NCBI RefSeq assembly: GCF_029168945.1
Contig: NC_083605.1
Location: 20,039,280 to 20,103,279 of the forward strand
DNA from: Cannabis sativa
Lineage: Eukaryota; Streptophyta; Magnoliopsida; Rosales; Cannabaceae
Reading direction: 5' to 3'
Length of the DNA stretch: 64,000 bases
In this document: one piece after another, positions 12,201-23,900 of the stretch
Layout of the letters: each line of letters begins with the position of its first letter
Numbering within the stretch: position 1 is the stretch's first letter
Program-made: the position numbers and the translations under genes
The notes under the pieces: model-generated
What the model saw: only the letters and a program-made list of their open reading frames with translations
What the model was told of the DNA's origin: nothing
Database searches by the model: none

Positions 12201-13475
12201 TTTTCAGAAAAAAAAATAAAAAAAACGAGATTTCATAGTTTAACCTAAAAGTTCACAACAATAAGTGGAAGAACTCTCTTACCTCTTGATGACTCTTCTT
12301 AATCAGTGCTAGATCTTGAAATCTCAAATTATTAGAATGGTGATGATGATCTCAATGTTATGTTGATGAAAATCATGAGTGTTGTTTGGCGAAGAGAATG
12401 AAACAAGAAGGAAAATTATAAATCTTTGATAGATAGCGAGATGGATAACTTGTAGGGTATAGGATTTTATGAGTGTCTTCTCTAAGAATTGTATTCAGGC
12501 TGAAAGAAAGAGATTGAGATTGAGTTTTATTTTTCTCAGGGTTAGAGGCTCTGCATATTACGTATCAAGAATGTGATAGATTTAGGTTTTATAATCTAAT
12601 TAAACCCATAAAAGAAAATAATAAAATAACCCCTGTAATCTAATACTAATTTAACTCTAAATAGAATAATTAAATAAAATCTTATTTGTTAGATATAAGT
12701 TTTAAATTTAAATTTTAAAACTTAGGGTTTCTATACTAAACTTAACAGGTCGTCACTTTTTACCTTAATTTTGACCCCAATAAAGTTAAAATTACGATAA
12801 ATCTATTTCTACATAATTGATAGATCTTTGAATTATCTTTCCAACGCCACTGAAATCACCTCAATCCGAGCTCTAGAACTCCAGATATGATCGTTTTAGT
12901 AAAACAGTTTTTAATCCTGCGAATTTATCCAAACCTACGAATTTTTAACATTAATTCTATAATAATGTTATTTAATATCACTTATACCATTAATTAAAAT
13001 CCACTAAATAATTTATAAAACCCTAATAAACTTTCATATTGGGCTTTAATTAAATGATTACCTACCTTGTAAAAATACCATAATATTTTACTTTCGTAGT
13101 TAATATAACTTTAACTTTCTCTAGAAAATTGGTACAATAATCTAAGCAACAATCTCAACTCACTAACAACACAAATATATAAGATAATTATCCTCACACA
13201 ATTAATATCCCAAGGAGAGAAAAAAAAAATTAAATACTATTTTAATCTGGATATTACAGGTATACCTGGTAATTACTTACTCTAATGCAAGTAACTTATT
13301 TTAGTAAGATGCTGAAGCATTTTCTTTCTAATGGAAATCTATGAAAGCTTCTCGACTTCTAGGCATAGATTTTATTTATCAAAGGAAAAGTCTCAACTAT
13401 TCCAAAAAAGATAAAGCCATGAAAGAATTTCTTAAATCAACCGTGAGAGGTCTCAGATATGCTTTAGTATGCCTT

Positions 13476-13590
13476 AGACCAGACACCTGTTGTTGAGTGG
13501 GAGTAATGAGTAGGTATCAGATTAATCCAGGAAAGGAACATTGGAAGACAATCAAGTAAATCTTAAGATTAAGAAGATGAACTATATGTT
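13476..13590 (+). pseudogene. Copia RNase H remnant (fossil pol)
   Basis: One frame reads R-P-D-T-C-C-stop-V-G-V-M-S-R-Y-Q-I-N-P-G-K-E-H-W-K-T-I-K. This matches the RT-RNase H connection of copia polyproteins, where RPD...VG..SRY..NPG..HW is a well-known block. The Gln codon CAG here is TAG in A (52005-52010 region), so this copy is one step less decayed at that site. Flanking codons contain several stops. Clearly coding in origin, not functional. Confidence 0.75.
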
Positions 13591-14111
13591 AATCTATAAG
13601 GGTGTGTTTTAAACTCTTACACTACACCACCTTAGATTTCGAGATTTGCCTTTGTGCTAGAAAATCTGCTGATAAGATGGTGATTACTCTGGGGGTGGAG
13701 TAGTGATTTTGGAGAAGTGTAAAAACCTATCTGAAGTCTCTTAGTCTACCAGAGAGAGACTGAATGTTAAAGTTGCAGGAAAGGTACTTATTCAGTCCTA
13801 GAAAAGTTCTATACAATTGTGGCACTATTCCAACCTGTCTTAACTACTAGTGTTAATTTCCTGATTAACCAAAAGTAGTTGCCAAAGGTATAGAATCCAG
13901 TATCCCAAGAGAGTAGACATATAGAGAGGAATTTCACATTATCAATGATTTTGTGATTAAGGAATAGTAACGGTGGAGGAGAGGTTGTGGTTAATTCAAC
14001 CTGTCAGATCCTATTACGAGGAGTTTACTACTACTACAGTTGATTTGTATATCAAGGTGTTGAGATTATTTGAAATGCACTTTTTGTTTTATATTAGTGC
14101 AAGTGGGAGTT

Positions 14112-15987
14112 TGTTGGGTTTTATGCCCTAAATAAAACTCATTTCAATATAATCAGATTTACTTATTAATATAGATCAGAAATAACATTTAATGTTGCAT
14201 GGTTCACATGATTTATTTCATGATTATTTACATAACGTATGAATTCTATTTAAGTCCAGAACATATCAATTTGTTAATGATTATAGTGTTGTCAGCACAG
14301 TTGAATATAATCTTGATTATATGTTCGAAAGTTTATTCCCTGATTTGTCAGTTCACTGGATTTAGACTGACATGATAATCAGCGATAGGTATTCTTACAC
14401 CTTGGATAAGTGTTATGTCGTTTCCAGGGCATTGGCAAAGTTTACCAGCATCGGATGTATGGAGTATACATCGGAAGGGACCGATATTGAACTTTGATTA
14501 GATATATTAAAATTTACCGTAATATCTATTCAATTCAATATCACCTGTTGATCCTAGATCAAATGATCTTAATCCTGATATGTTTAGGTTCGACCTCAAG
14601 AGTATTGTACATGTTCTTTGATTTGTTAGTTAAACCTACTTTTGGGTCAGGGTGATACGTACATTTTGGGAACATGATAGTATAATTGAGTGGGAGCGCT
14701 AACATAAATATGGAATCTATAACTTCTATAGGAATTTAGAAGTGAAACGATGATATCCTTCGAGCTTGGCTAAAGAGAGATAAATGGTGGAGATCTCATT
14801 TCACTTCGCTGAAATATCATTTATACGGAGCTAAGTGTTTTAAGGATAAAATACATTGAAGGTGTAACGGTAACTTAGTGCCTATTCAATGTAGACCATC
14901 AATTAGAGGATCATTGATCAAATTAGGATTATAACAATGGATAACTAATGACGTATCTATATCGTGGAACATATAGAGCGTTCTATATACAGAGAGTGCA
15001 ATTCCAAATTCTATGCATGGATTCAACGAAGAATTAATAAGTCAATGAATTTAAGATATAAATTCTTGATCTACTTATTGGAAGCTCAGATATATAGACC
15101 CATGGTCCCCACACTAGTTGAGACCATACTGCTTGTAAGACTCAGTTAATTGATTTCGATTAATCAATTTTAATTCTAAAGTTAGACAATGTCTACTTTG
15201 TGAATTTACAATAAGCAAGGGGGAAATTGTAAAGAAAAGAGATTCTAGGTTTATTTATTAATTAAGAGACTTTATATGTCTAATTAATAAATATATTAAA
15301 TGACAATATTATTTAATAATTAATTTTAGTTATAAATAATTAGAATTGGCATTTAAATGGTTGAATTTGAAAATTGGCGTTTTTGAGAAAATGAGATGCA
15401 AGAATGATAAAACAGAAAAATTGCATAAGTGAGGCCCATTATCCAAAGCGCATGGCCGCCCACACTTATAGGGTTTTATCATTTATTTTTTCATTATTTT
15501 AATGCCAAATAATTCTAACTTAAACCTAGGTGGTTACTTATAAATAGATAGTGATGACTCTCATTCACACTTAATTTTGTCAGATGAAAACTGAGCCTCC
15601 TATTCTTTTCACTATAGGCCGAACCTCTTCCCTCTTCTTTTCTTCTCTAAATGTCGAATTCCTTGAGTGAATGAGTGAGTGCCCACACACATCAAGTGGT
15701 ATCTCAATCATAGTGTGTAAGACTGTGGAAAATCAACCAACAAGAAGGAGATTCAGCATCAAACAAAGGAGAGAAAGAGATCCAGGTTCAGATCTTGGTG
15801 ATGCTCTGCTACAGAAAGGAATCAAGGGCTAGAGATCTGAACGGAATGAGTCATTATATTCCGCTGCACCCAATGTAAGGTTTCCTAAACTTTATATGTG
15901 TTTATTTCATTATTTTAGAATTCATATTTAGATGTTAATGAAACATACTTGTTAGTAAATCTAGATCCTGGTAAAATATATCCAACA
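14112..15987 (+). mobile_element. 3' LTR of copia element C
   Basis: 1876 bp, TGTTGGGTTT...ATATCCAACA, preceded by the PPT GCAAGTGGGAGTT. TATA box TATAAATA at 15539-15546. It is homologous to the A and B LTRs but clearly older. The host sequence after it starts GTTAT; the matching left duplication would lie outside the window. Confidence 0.85.
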
Positions 15988-16570
15988 GTTATTACTTTTA
16001 TCAGTTTTTTATTTTGCTTTCATTTATGTTGCAAAACCCTTCTCATTACTAGAAAAAAAAAAAACCTTTCCATTTCTAAATTATTTAATGAATTAAATTA
16101 TTTAAATTGAATACAATAAATTACAATAGAATACATAGAAATGTAATCTTTCAATATATAGCACATATAATTACATACATTCAAATCAATAAATACAAAA
16201 AAAAAAAACAATAATATTTAGCATTTAAAATAAAATATAAACGGTCCATTTGATCATACGAATAAATAGTGTTAATAAATTCATATATATTTTATGCATT
16301 TATTATTTTTTATATATAAATGTATAAAAAGAAAGGTTTGTGTCTATTGAATTTTATTAGTTGTATTAATATTATATTATATGTATATAAATGTATAAAA
16401 ATAAAAGTTTGTGTATATTAATTTCTATTAGCTGTATTAATATTATCTTAATAATGATTTCTATTACATTAAATCAGTTCATTCTAATTCACAGTTATTA
16501 TATAAAATAAGAAAATGTAAAGTTATGACAATTGTATTTAATACACTATTATTGCATAAAAAGATAATAG
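15988..16570. other. AT-rich spacer, no gene seen
   Basis: Non-coding AT-rich DNA between the copia LTR and the Athila solo LTR. The only structure noted is a 71-bp-period tandem duplication and the first copy of a short direct repeat ending at 16575. Confidence 0.6.
16313..16451. repeat. Tandem duplication, two copies, period 71 bp
   Basis: 16313-16380 and 16384-16451 share TATATAAATGTATAAAAA, then GTTTGTGT and TGTATTAATATTAT in the same order with about ten differences. Confidence 0.85.
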
Positions 16571-16575
16571 CTAAG

Positions 16576-18076
16576 TATTGTGGAAATTATGCACGCAAGT
16601 GTACGCAGTCAAACAAGTAATAAAATGATAAGTAAGATCGTCTCCACATGGATTGCAAACAAAAATATGTTGTAAAACTAACTAATTACAACTTAAAGTA
16701 AAAGGAAAAAAATAAAAATAGTTGAGCAATGATTCAAAATTAAAATAATAGTATGTAAACTCGCTAAAACTATTGCTATTGTTGCTAGAAAAATGCTTTC
16801 AGAAAGTGTAATATGGTAAAAAGTGGCTTGAATAACTAATCTCTCCTGTGCTGGTTTTTTCCAGATGTTATAGCATTACCTTAGCATTCGTGCCAGTGAT
16901 AACAGAATTTTTATGTGTTAATGAGAATTTTCCAAAACTCACAATTTAAGTTCTACCATCTAGATTCACATATTCCTATATCAACCAGATTAGAGAACAC
17001 TAATTATGCATCAATTCTTAAGTTATGCAAGGTAAATGAAATATTTTTATTCCACTTACAAAGAAAAACCTAAATCTAGGATTTCTCTTGCTCCATTCAA
17101 GTTGAACTACTAGATCTAGCCTTTCCAGAAGAAGATCTAGGTTAACAAATTGTTATTAATTGCCAAGAAACAACAATCAAATAAAATGACAAGTTCACTT
17201 GAATGAACAAAGGCATAAAATGCTAAAATAAGCTTAAAAATTAATCATGCCCAACATAGGAGTTCATAACCATTCAAGCCTTAAAAGTCTAGCTCATATT
17301 AAAATCAAAAACTAAAATCCAAACTAAAAATGTATCTTCCATGGCTGTTGCCCGTTTTTACAGTTCAACAAGTTTTCATTTAATTACTAAGTACAAAAAC
17401 AAAGAAAGGAGAAACAAAAAGAAGAATATTAAGAGAGGGTAAAAGAAAATTCAAACAAAAAATCTTGGTCCCCCTCTCTTCTTGCTTCTGTTGTACTTCC
17501 TTCTTTTCCAAAATATGCAGCTGCTCACCTTAATGGAAGATGATGGTGTATTTGGCTTTTCTCCTCTTTTAGTTGTTGGGTCCCTAGGGTACAAAATTCA
17601 CGCCCTAAAAATAGAAGCCCAATCTTTATCCACTTTGGCCCACTAGGTTTAGTCTTTTTCCTTCCACAGCAGCCAGCTGGTGTATTTTGAGTGACTGAGA
17701 CGAAATTGCTGATGTGGATAAGTGAAAGTCGTTTTTTTTAGACTTTTTCCACGTTACTTCCCAAACTACCCAGAATGCTATAGCATTGCTTCAGCATTTC
17801 TGTCCAGTTTTCAGCTTTTGTTCATACTTCTCCTTTGCATCACTTCCTTTTTCCTAGCATGTTAATTCTTCTTTCCCACAACAAACAAGCAACATTTAAT
17901 TAAAAAAAAAACAAAATTGACACAATAATTTTTACAAGACTCAAAAGTTAGCTTACTAAATAGAAATTAAACTAAAACTACTTAAAATTAAGCAACCAAA
18001 CTCCTTTTCACTACTCTCCTCACAATATTTTTCAGCTTTAAAACATAAAAAATAACTCTATACCATAGAGTTATCA
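16576..18076 (-). mobile_element. Solo LTR of an Athila-like Ty3/gypsy element
   Basis: 1501 bp, flanked by the 5-bp duplication CTAAG at 16571-16575 and 18077-18081. It is the reverse complement of an LTR homologous to 61537-63042, which is followed by an Athila-type PBS and gag. Read on the minus strand it starts TGATAACTCTATGG and ends CACAATA, where the other copy ends CACAACA, so the terminal CA has become TA. No internal coding sequence, hence a solo LTR. Confidence 0.85.
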
Positions 18077-19338
18077 CTAAGCATTTATGTTGTTAACCGG
18101 GAATGGAGGTTGTGATTATTTTAATAATTAAAATTAGTTTATTTTCTCTTTGTTAAAGAAACTTTTACCGTGTTTAAGTTTGAAAAGTCTACTCTTATAT
18201 AAAAACGTGCCTTTGTATTTTGCACTTAGGTGCTAATAATTGTGTTTGCCGAACATTTTGTGCTCTATTTTAATATTTTCTTGTTTTTCTATTTTTATAA
18301 TTTTCTTTTTGGCTCCTTCTTTTATTTACATTTATCCTCTATTAATTATAATATAGCCTTAAAAAATTTTAAGATTTTTTTGTCTTCCTATTGTATTCAA
18401 TATTGATAATTCTTGAAACATTATTTATTTTTTTCTTTAAAATCGTTTTTATCCAAAATAGCTAAAGGATACCACTAAATTTTTATTATATGAAATAGTA
18501 ATGGGTAAAATTAACATTGAATCACATCTAATACACTATTATTGTATTAAAAAAAATAACAGCTAAGTAATTCATTAAATAATATCATAGTAATACTTCA
18601 TTATTTTATATATTTTTTATCTCTTTAATTAGTCTTTATTATTACTACAAAAATATACAATAGCTATCTATATTATACAAATAATAGTTGTACAAAGTTA
18701 AAAATGAAGGCAAATAAAAAACATATAGACTTGATGAATAAATTCCCTACTGACCCATGAACATTCTCTATAATCTTCTTTTTTCTCATGAGAATATCTA
18801 GTCAAAGCTGCATTTTCAAAAGAACAAAATACTATTTTAGAGATTAAACCCAAAACCTATTTCAGAGAATAAAGCCAAAACAGTTTTAATACAATTTTAA
18901 TATCAATACTAATTTTATATTATTTTAGTGAAAGACCTGCAATATACATATTCTCCTTCATTTCTTTCTTCGATTTTGCTCATTGTTTGTTTTTTTTTAT
19001 TGGCAAACTGTGTACTTTCTCAAGAAGGAAAATACTACCATGTATACATTCTCATAATTTTTTTTAGCATATACATTATCATAATTTAGATTGTAGATTT
19101 TTATAGATAATTATTTTTATTAAAATTTGAGTCTTGGGATAAAAAATATATTTCAGAGAACAAAGCCAAAACAATTTTAATACAATCAGATATTAATTAA
19201 AATTTTAATAGAGAAATCTTTATACAGTTTTAATGTGAATACTAATTTTGTAGAGAAATCTTTTATATCAATAAACTTTTTATAAAACATTTCACATATC
19301 TCATAGATAATTGGCTAAACAGAAATAAATCAGACAAG

Positions 19339-19444
19339 TAGAAATCAAAATTAAATCACAAATAGAAATCAGACAATCAAAATAAAAAAAAAAAATTAAA
19401 TCAGATAGAAATCAAAATTAAATCAAAAATAGAAATCAGACAAT
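19339..19444. repeat. 39-bp direct repeat, two copies
   Basis: 19339-19377 and 19406-19444 differ at one base; both read TAGAAATCAAAATTAAATCA and end CAGACAAT. Confidence 0.9.
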
Positions 19445-19578
19445 AAGAAACATACATTTCACCAAATGAAGAATAAAAAATAAGAAAAACAAAAGGGGAT
19501 AGAGATTATAATTTTCTCAATATTTTCTGTTGAGTGTTTGATCTGGTCAACTGGGTTTTCCTCCTGCGAAATAATGTG

Positions 19579-19691
19579 CTCTTCTTCTTCTTCTTCTTCT
19601 CGGTCTTTGGTTGCCAAACGTCTTCTTCTTCTTCTTCTTGGCCTTGGGTTGGCAAATGTCTTCTTCTTCTTGGTCTTTGGTTGGCAAAGGT
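19579..19691. repeat. Compound CTT microsatellite / 36-bp minisatellite
   Basis: Three successive units of a (CTT)n run followed by a GG-CTTGGGTTGGCAAA-like block, at about 19579, 19618 and 19658. A GAAGA microsatellite follows at about 19797-19820. Confidence 0.8.
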
Positions 19692-19902
19692 AATAGGAAA
19701 AAAATCTTTACCTGAAGAAATTGACCTGAAGCCTTAGATCATAGAGAAGAGGGAATAGAGAAGAGAGAACCACAGGAAAGAAGAAGCAAAGAAAATGAAG
19801 AGAAGAGAAGAGAAGAGAAGGATGGGGCGGCAGATAGGTTAGGAGAGACTAAAAAAATACAGATTAGGTTTTTTTATTAAATTAGTTTTTTTAAAAAAAA
19901 AT

Positions 19903-20190
19903 GGAAAATTTACGGTATAGATACCATATATTTTCAATTTTATACACTTAAATACTATATCTTTTTTAATCGGATTTAATACCAAACGTTGTATTTTAGG
20001 TCTCTCCGTTACTACTATTCTCTTAGTCATGATTAGGTGTACACGTGTAAGGCCCAGATTAAATGCCCAACTTTTTTTAAATACTTAGTTAAAATTAAAA
20101 ACTTAACTTAAAAATATTTTAATGAATTAAAATAAAAAAAAAAATAAAAAGGAAATAACACTAAATCTTATCCCTCTTCTTCCTTGTGCC
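19903..20190 (+). repeat. Left terminal inverted repeat of Mutator-like element
   Basis: It matches the reverse complement of about 25975-26263 over roughly 290 bases with small indels. Shared landmarks include TACACGTGTAAGGCCCAGAT and AAATCTTATCCCTCTTCT. Confidence 0.75.
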
Positions 20191-20683
20191 TTCATCTTCT
20201 CTCTTGGTACATTCTTCGAACCAAAAAAAAAAAACAGGAAGGTCGGAAGAAGAAAAAATCACAGCAGCGATGAACGGGAGAAAGAAAGAGAGAAAGTGGC
20301 GCGGTTACAGCCAACAACACAGCTAATAGAGCTCATGCAATACTGTACTACCCTATTTCATGTCATGGTCTGGCTGTCAATTAACAGATGTAAGGATTAA
20401 AGATGATTGATGACATGTGCTCCCACATATAATTATCTGGAATGAATCATGAAAATAATTCTAATATATATATATAAATACATATTTACACATAAAGATT
20501 TTGAGCAAGCTAGAATTCACAATCATCATACTTTCTATGTTAGAGGCTCCTTTCAACATCCAAAATTATTGCACCACTGTAACTTGCAATTTTCAACAGC
20601 ACAGCTCTTGATGCCAGCATAACAAATTTACAAATCATATTTTATCACAAGCACTTTCAGAACAAATTCCAAACTGTTAGGCA

Positions 20684-20978
20684 ACTTAAAAAATAGAGAC
20701 ACTAGGTTTTTGTAAAATGCAGCTCAATGAGCCTCTGCAACTTCATTTCATTATATAGATATTACAAGAACATTCTAGACTGATTACACCTCATCATTGG
20801 CCGTACAAAAGCACCTTTCACAATAACGAAAATATAACAGAAAGGAGAGAGGAAGAGAGGAAATCATTCCCCAATGATTACATGTAAAAGAAGACAAAAT
20901 AGCAACAAACAGAGTACACAATTAAATGGTAACCAGTAACCGATTTGTAACTAGTAATAATATTGTCATTTTCTAACA
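20684..20978 (-). mobile_element. 3' LTR of Ale-like copia
   Basis: 295 bp direct repeat of 25449-25755. The polyprotein stop codon at 20966-20968 lies 13 bases inside this LTR. Confidence 0.9.
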
Positions 20979-23900
20979 CCTCCTCTCAAACTAAGTGGGG
21001 TGCAAACCACACCTAGTTTGTCAACCAGAAAATGAAATCTTGAGCTTGAAAGACTTTTGGTAAGGCAATCTACAATTTGATCGTGTGAGGGTACATATCT
21101 GATGTCCAAGGTTTTCGCTAAAACTTTGTCTCTTACAAAGTGAATGTCAAGTTCTATATGCTTTGTCCGAGCATGATAGACTGGATTTGAAACAAGTGCA
21201 TTGGCTCCCATGTTGTCGCACCAAGCTATAGGAGTATCTTTGAGAGGGAACTGTAGTTCTTGGAGAAGAGATTGAATCCATGTCAACTCAGTCGAGACCT
21301 GGGCAAGGGCCCTATACTCTGATTCAGTGCTTGAACGAGACACAATAGCTTGTTTCTTGGATGACCATGACACTAAAGTATCCCCAAAATACACACAATA
21401 ACCTGCCACAGACTTTTTATCATCAGGGCAACAGGCCCAATCAGCATCAGAAAAACCAGTTAAAGTCAGCCTCTCACTATACTTGATGTGCAAACCATGA
21501 TTTAGAGTACCCTTTAGGTATCTAAGAATTCTTTTGGCTCCAGACCAATGACAATCTGTAGGAGCTTTCAAGAATTGACTCAATTTGTTAACAACAAAGC
21601 TGAGATTAGGTCTTGTATGAGTCAAGTATTGCAAACCACCAATTAAACTCCTATACTCTGTCAGGTTTTTGACCAAATTTCCATCTGTAATGGACAAGGT
21701 TTTACCAACAGACATAGGAGTAGAACATGGCTTCAAGTGTGTCATGTTATTCTTCTTTAGTAACTCTGTTATGTACTTGGCTTGAGATAAAAACATCCCA
21801 GTGTCATCCCTGTACACTTCAACGCCAAGGAAATATTTAAGTGACCCGAGATCCTTCAAGGAAAAAACCAAATTTAATTTGTTGATAAACTGCTGCAATT
21901 TTTCTGAGTTATTACCAGTGATGATTATATCATCTACGTAGATAAGCACAAGCAAAACTTCACTCACTGTCTTGTAGAAAAACAGTTATGAATCAACCTT
22001 AGAGTTAACAAAATTCCAACTTAGTAGTGTCTGTTTTAGCTTGTTGAACCAGGCTCTCGGTGCCTGTCTCAGTCCGTATAAACTCTTAGTCAGTTTACAC
22101 ACATAATCAGGATGAACTTTGTCTACGAAACCAGGTGGCTGGTTCATGTAAACATCCTCATTCAGAGTGCCATTCAAGAACGCGTTGTTTATATCGAGTT
22201 GCCTAACCTCCCAGGATTTTGCTACAGCAATAGTTAGCACAATTCGAATGGTGCAAGCCTTCACAACTGGACTAAACGTCTCACCATAGTCGACTCCAGG
22301 CCTTTAATTAAAGCCTTTTGCAACTAACCTCGCTTTGAATCTCTAAAAACTGCCATCAACATTTAATTTTACTCTATAAACCCATTTGTTATCAACAATA
22401 TACATATCAGGCAGCCTTGGAACTAATATCCAAGATTTGTTCGTCAGCAGTGATTTGTTTTCATCACTCATGGCACCATTCCATCCTTCATGTTCTAAGG
22501 CTTCCTTGAGAGAGATAGGTTCAGCATAATAGTCACTGAACTGAGCTTTACTCAAGTAAGTTTTGGGCTTGAAAATTCCAGCCTTTGCTCTTGTTATCAT
22601 CGGATGATTTGGAATAATGTGAGCTGACTATTGGCTGTCAGGTGTTGCACTAGACTGAGCTTCAGTGGCTTGAGTATTTACTGCAGACGGTTCTTCATAT
22701 GGTTCAATAGCAGCATTTATTTCATCTTGATCAAAGTTGTGTTCAGAATTTTGATCTGTAGAAGAAGTTACAGACTGAGATGATGCTCCAGGTTCTTTTA
22801 AATCGGGATCTTTATCAGTTTGAGGACTGATGTTTTGCTGTGGCTGATCATGAGAAAAATTAGATGAGGCATTTATGAATGTTGACAATGAGGGAATTCG
22901 GACACTGACACTTTGTTCTGCTTGATAGGTGTTTAGAAAACCAGTTTTGAAGGGAAACCCAGCTTCATTAAAAATTACATTCCTAGAAATTTATATTCTT
23001 CCTATGCTACTCAAGCATTTGTAACCCTTAAAACTTTCACTATAGCCCAAATTGACACACTTGGTTGAATGATACTGAAATTTGTGGGATTGGTAGGCTC
23101 TAAGACAAGGATAGCAAGCTACACCAAATGTTTTTAAAAATTTATAGTCTGGTTTTCTTTTCTGCAACTTTTTGAATGGTGAAATGTTATTTAGCACAGG
23201 TGTGGGCAGTCTATTTATCAAATAAACTGCTGTCATGAAAGCATCACACCAATATTTAAGTGGCATGCTTGCTTGAGCAAGTAAAGTTAGTCCCATTTCC
23301 ACAATATGTCTGTGTTTCCTCTCGGCTCTACCATTTTGAGCAGAGGTGTGGGGACAAGAGTGAGTAAAATCAATGCCATTTTCAATAACAAGATTGGAAA
23401 AGACTTGATACTCTCCTCCCCAATTAGTTTACAACCTTTTAATTTTTCTACCAAACTGATTTTTAGCAAATGTTTTAAACTGAACAAATGTAGAGAGAGC
23501 CTAGGCTTTGGTTTTTAGAGGATATAACCAGGTGTGTCTGCTATAATCATCTACAAAAGAGATGTAAAACCTGAAGTTTGTGTTTGACATGATTGGGGCA
23601 GGACCCCAGATGTCAGTGTGAATTAAATCTAAAGGGAAAGAAGCTTTTTCAAAATTTTGCTTAACTGGTAGAGTGTGTGATTTCCCATATTGACATGCTT
23701 CACAAAAGTGACACTCTTCATTACTAATATTCTTTAGAATTAATTGTTTTAGTACATGACTCAACACAAGATTTGATGGATGGCCTAGTCTCCTATGCCA
23801 TCTATCTTTGATTGAATTGGAAATAGACACATTCTCAGTTGTAGGCTGAGTTACACTTTGATTGACAGACGAAAAACCAGAGAAGCAACTAAACTTAGCA

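Larger units (their letters stand above)
10253..13258 (-). mobile_element. Solo LTR of a Tekay-like Ty3/gypsy element
   Basis: A 3.0-kb insertion reading TGTAACGCCC...GGATATTACA on the plus strand, flanked by the 5-bp duplication GGTAT at 10248-10252 and 13259-13263. Element A has a single GGTAT at the empty site. Both ends carry TG...CA and there is no coding sequence, so a solo LTR left by recombination is the simplest reading. Minus orientation is inferred from similarity to the Tekay LTRs at 31780 and 39060: same TGTAACNCCC end, and the same TGAG..CTCAGTAAG hairpin at 10598. It contains short tandem repeats and diverged ~190-bp repeats. Confidence 0.75.
10119..14111 (+). mobile_element. 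Copia element C, 3' internal segment (interrupted)
   Basis: This is internal sequence collinear with 51612-52596 of A, split by the solo LTR at 10253-13258. It ends with the PPT at 14099-14111. The part after the insertion holds degraded RT/RNase H remnants. It appears to be the continuation of the segment that stopped at 3420, making 3421-10118 look like foreign sequence inserted into one element. Confidence 0.7.
18082..19902. other. AT-rich spacer with small repeats, no gene seen
   Basis: Non-coding AT-rich DNA. A 67-codon open frame from 19534 is created by a CTT microsatellite and is not believed. Repeats inside are listed separately. A 36-base direct repeat lies at 18859-18894 and 19150-19185 (ATTTCAGAGAA-AAAGCCAAAAC). 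Confidence 0.6.

Noticed and set aside
19534..19737. 67-codon open frame with poly-Phe and poly-Ser
   Set aside because: It is produced by CTT microsatellite units and has no domain or plausible gene structure.
23287..23487. 66-codon minus-strand frame suggesting a frameshift in the copia integrase
   Set aside because: The integrase motifs continue in the original frame through two stops, so there is no shift; this frame is a shadow.
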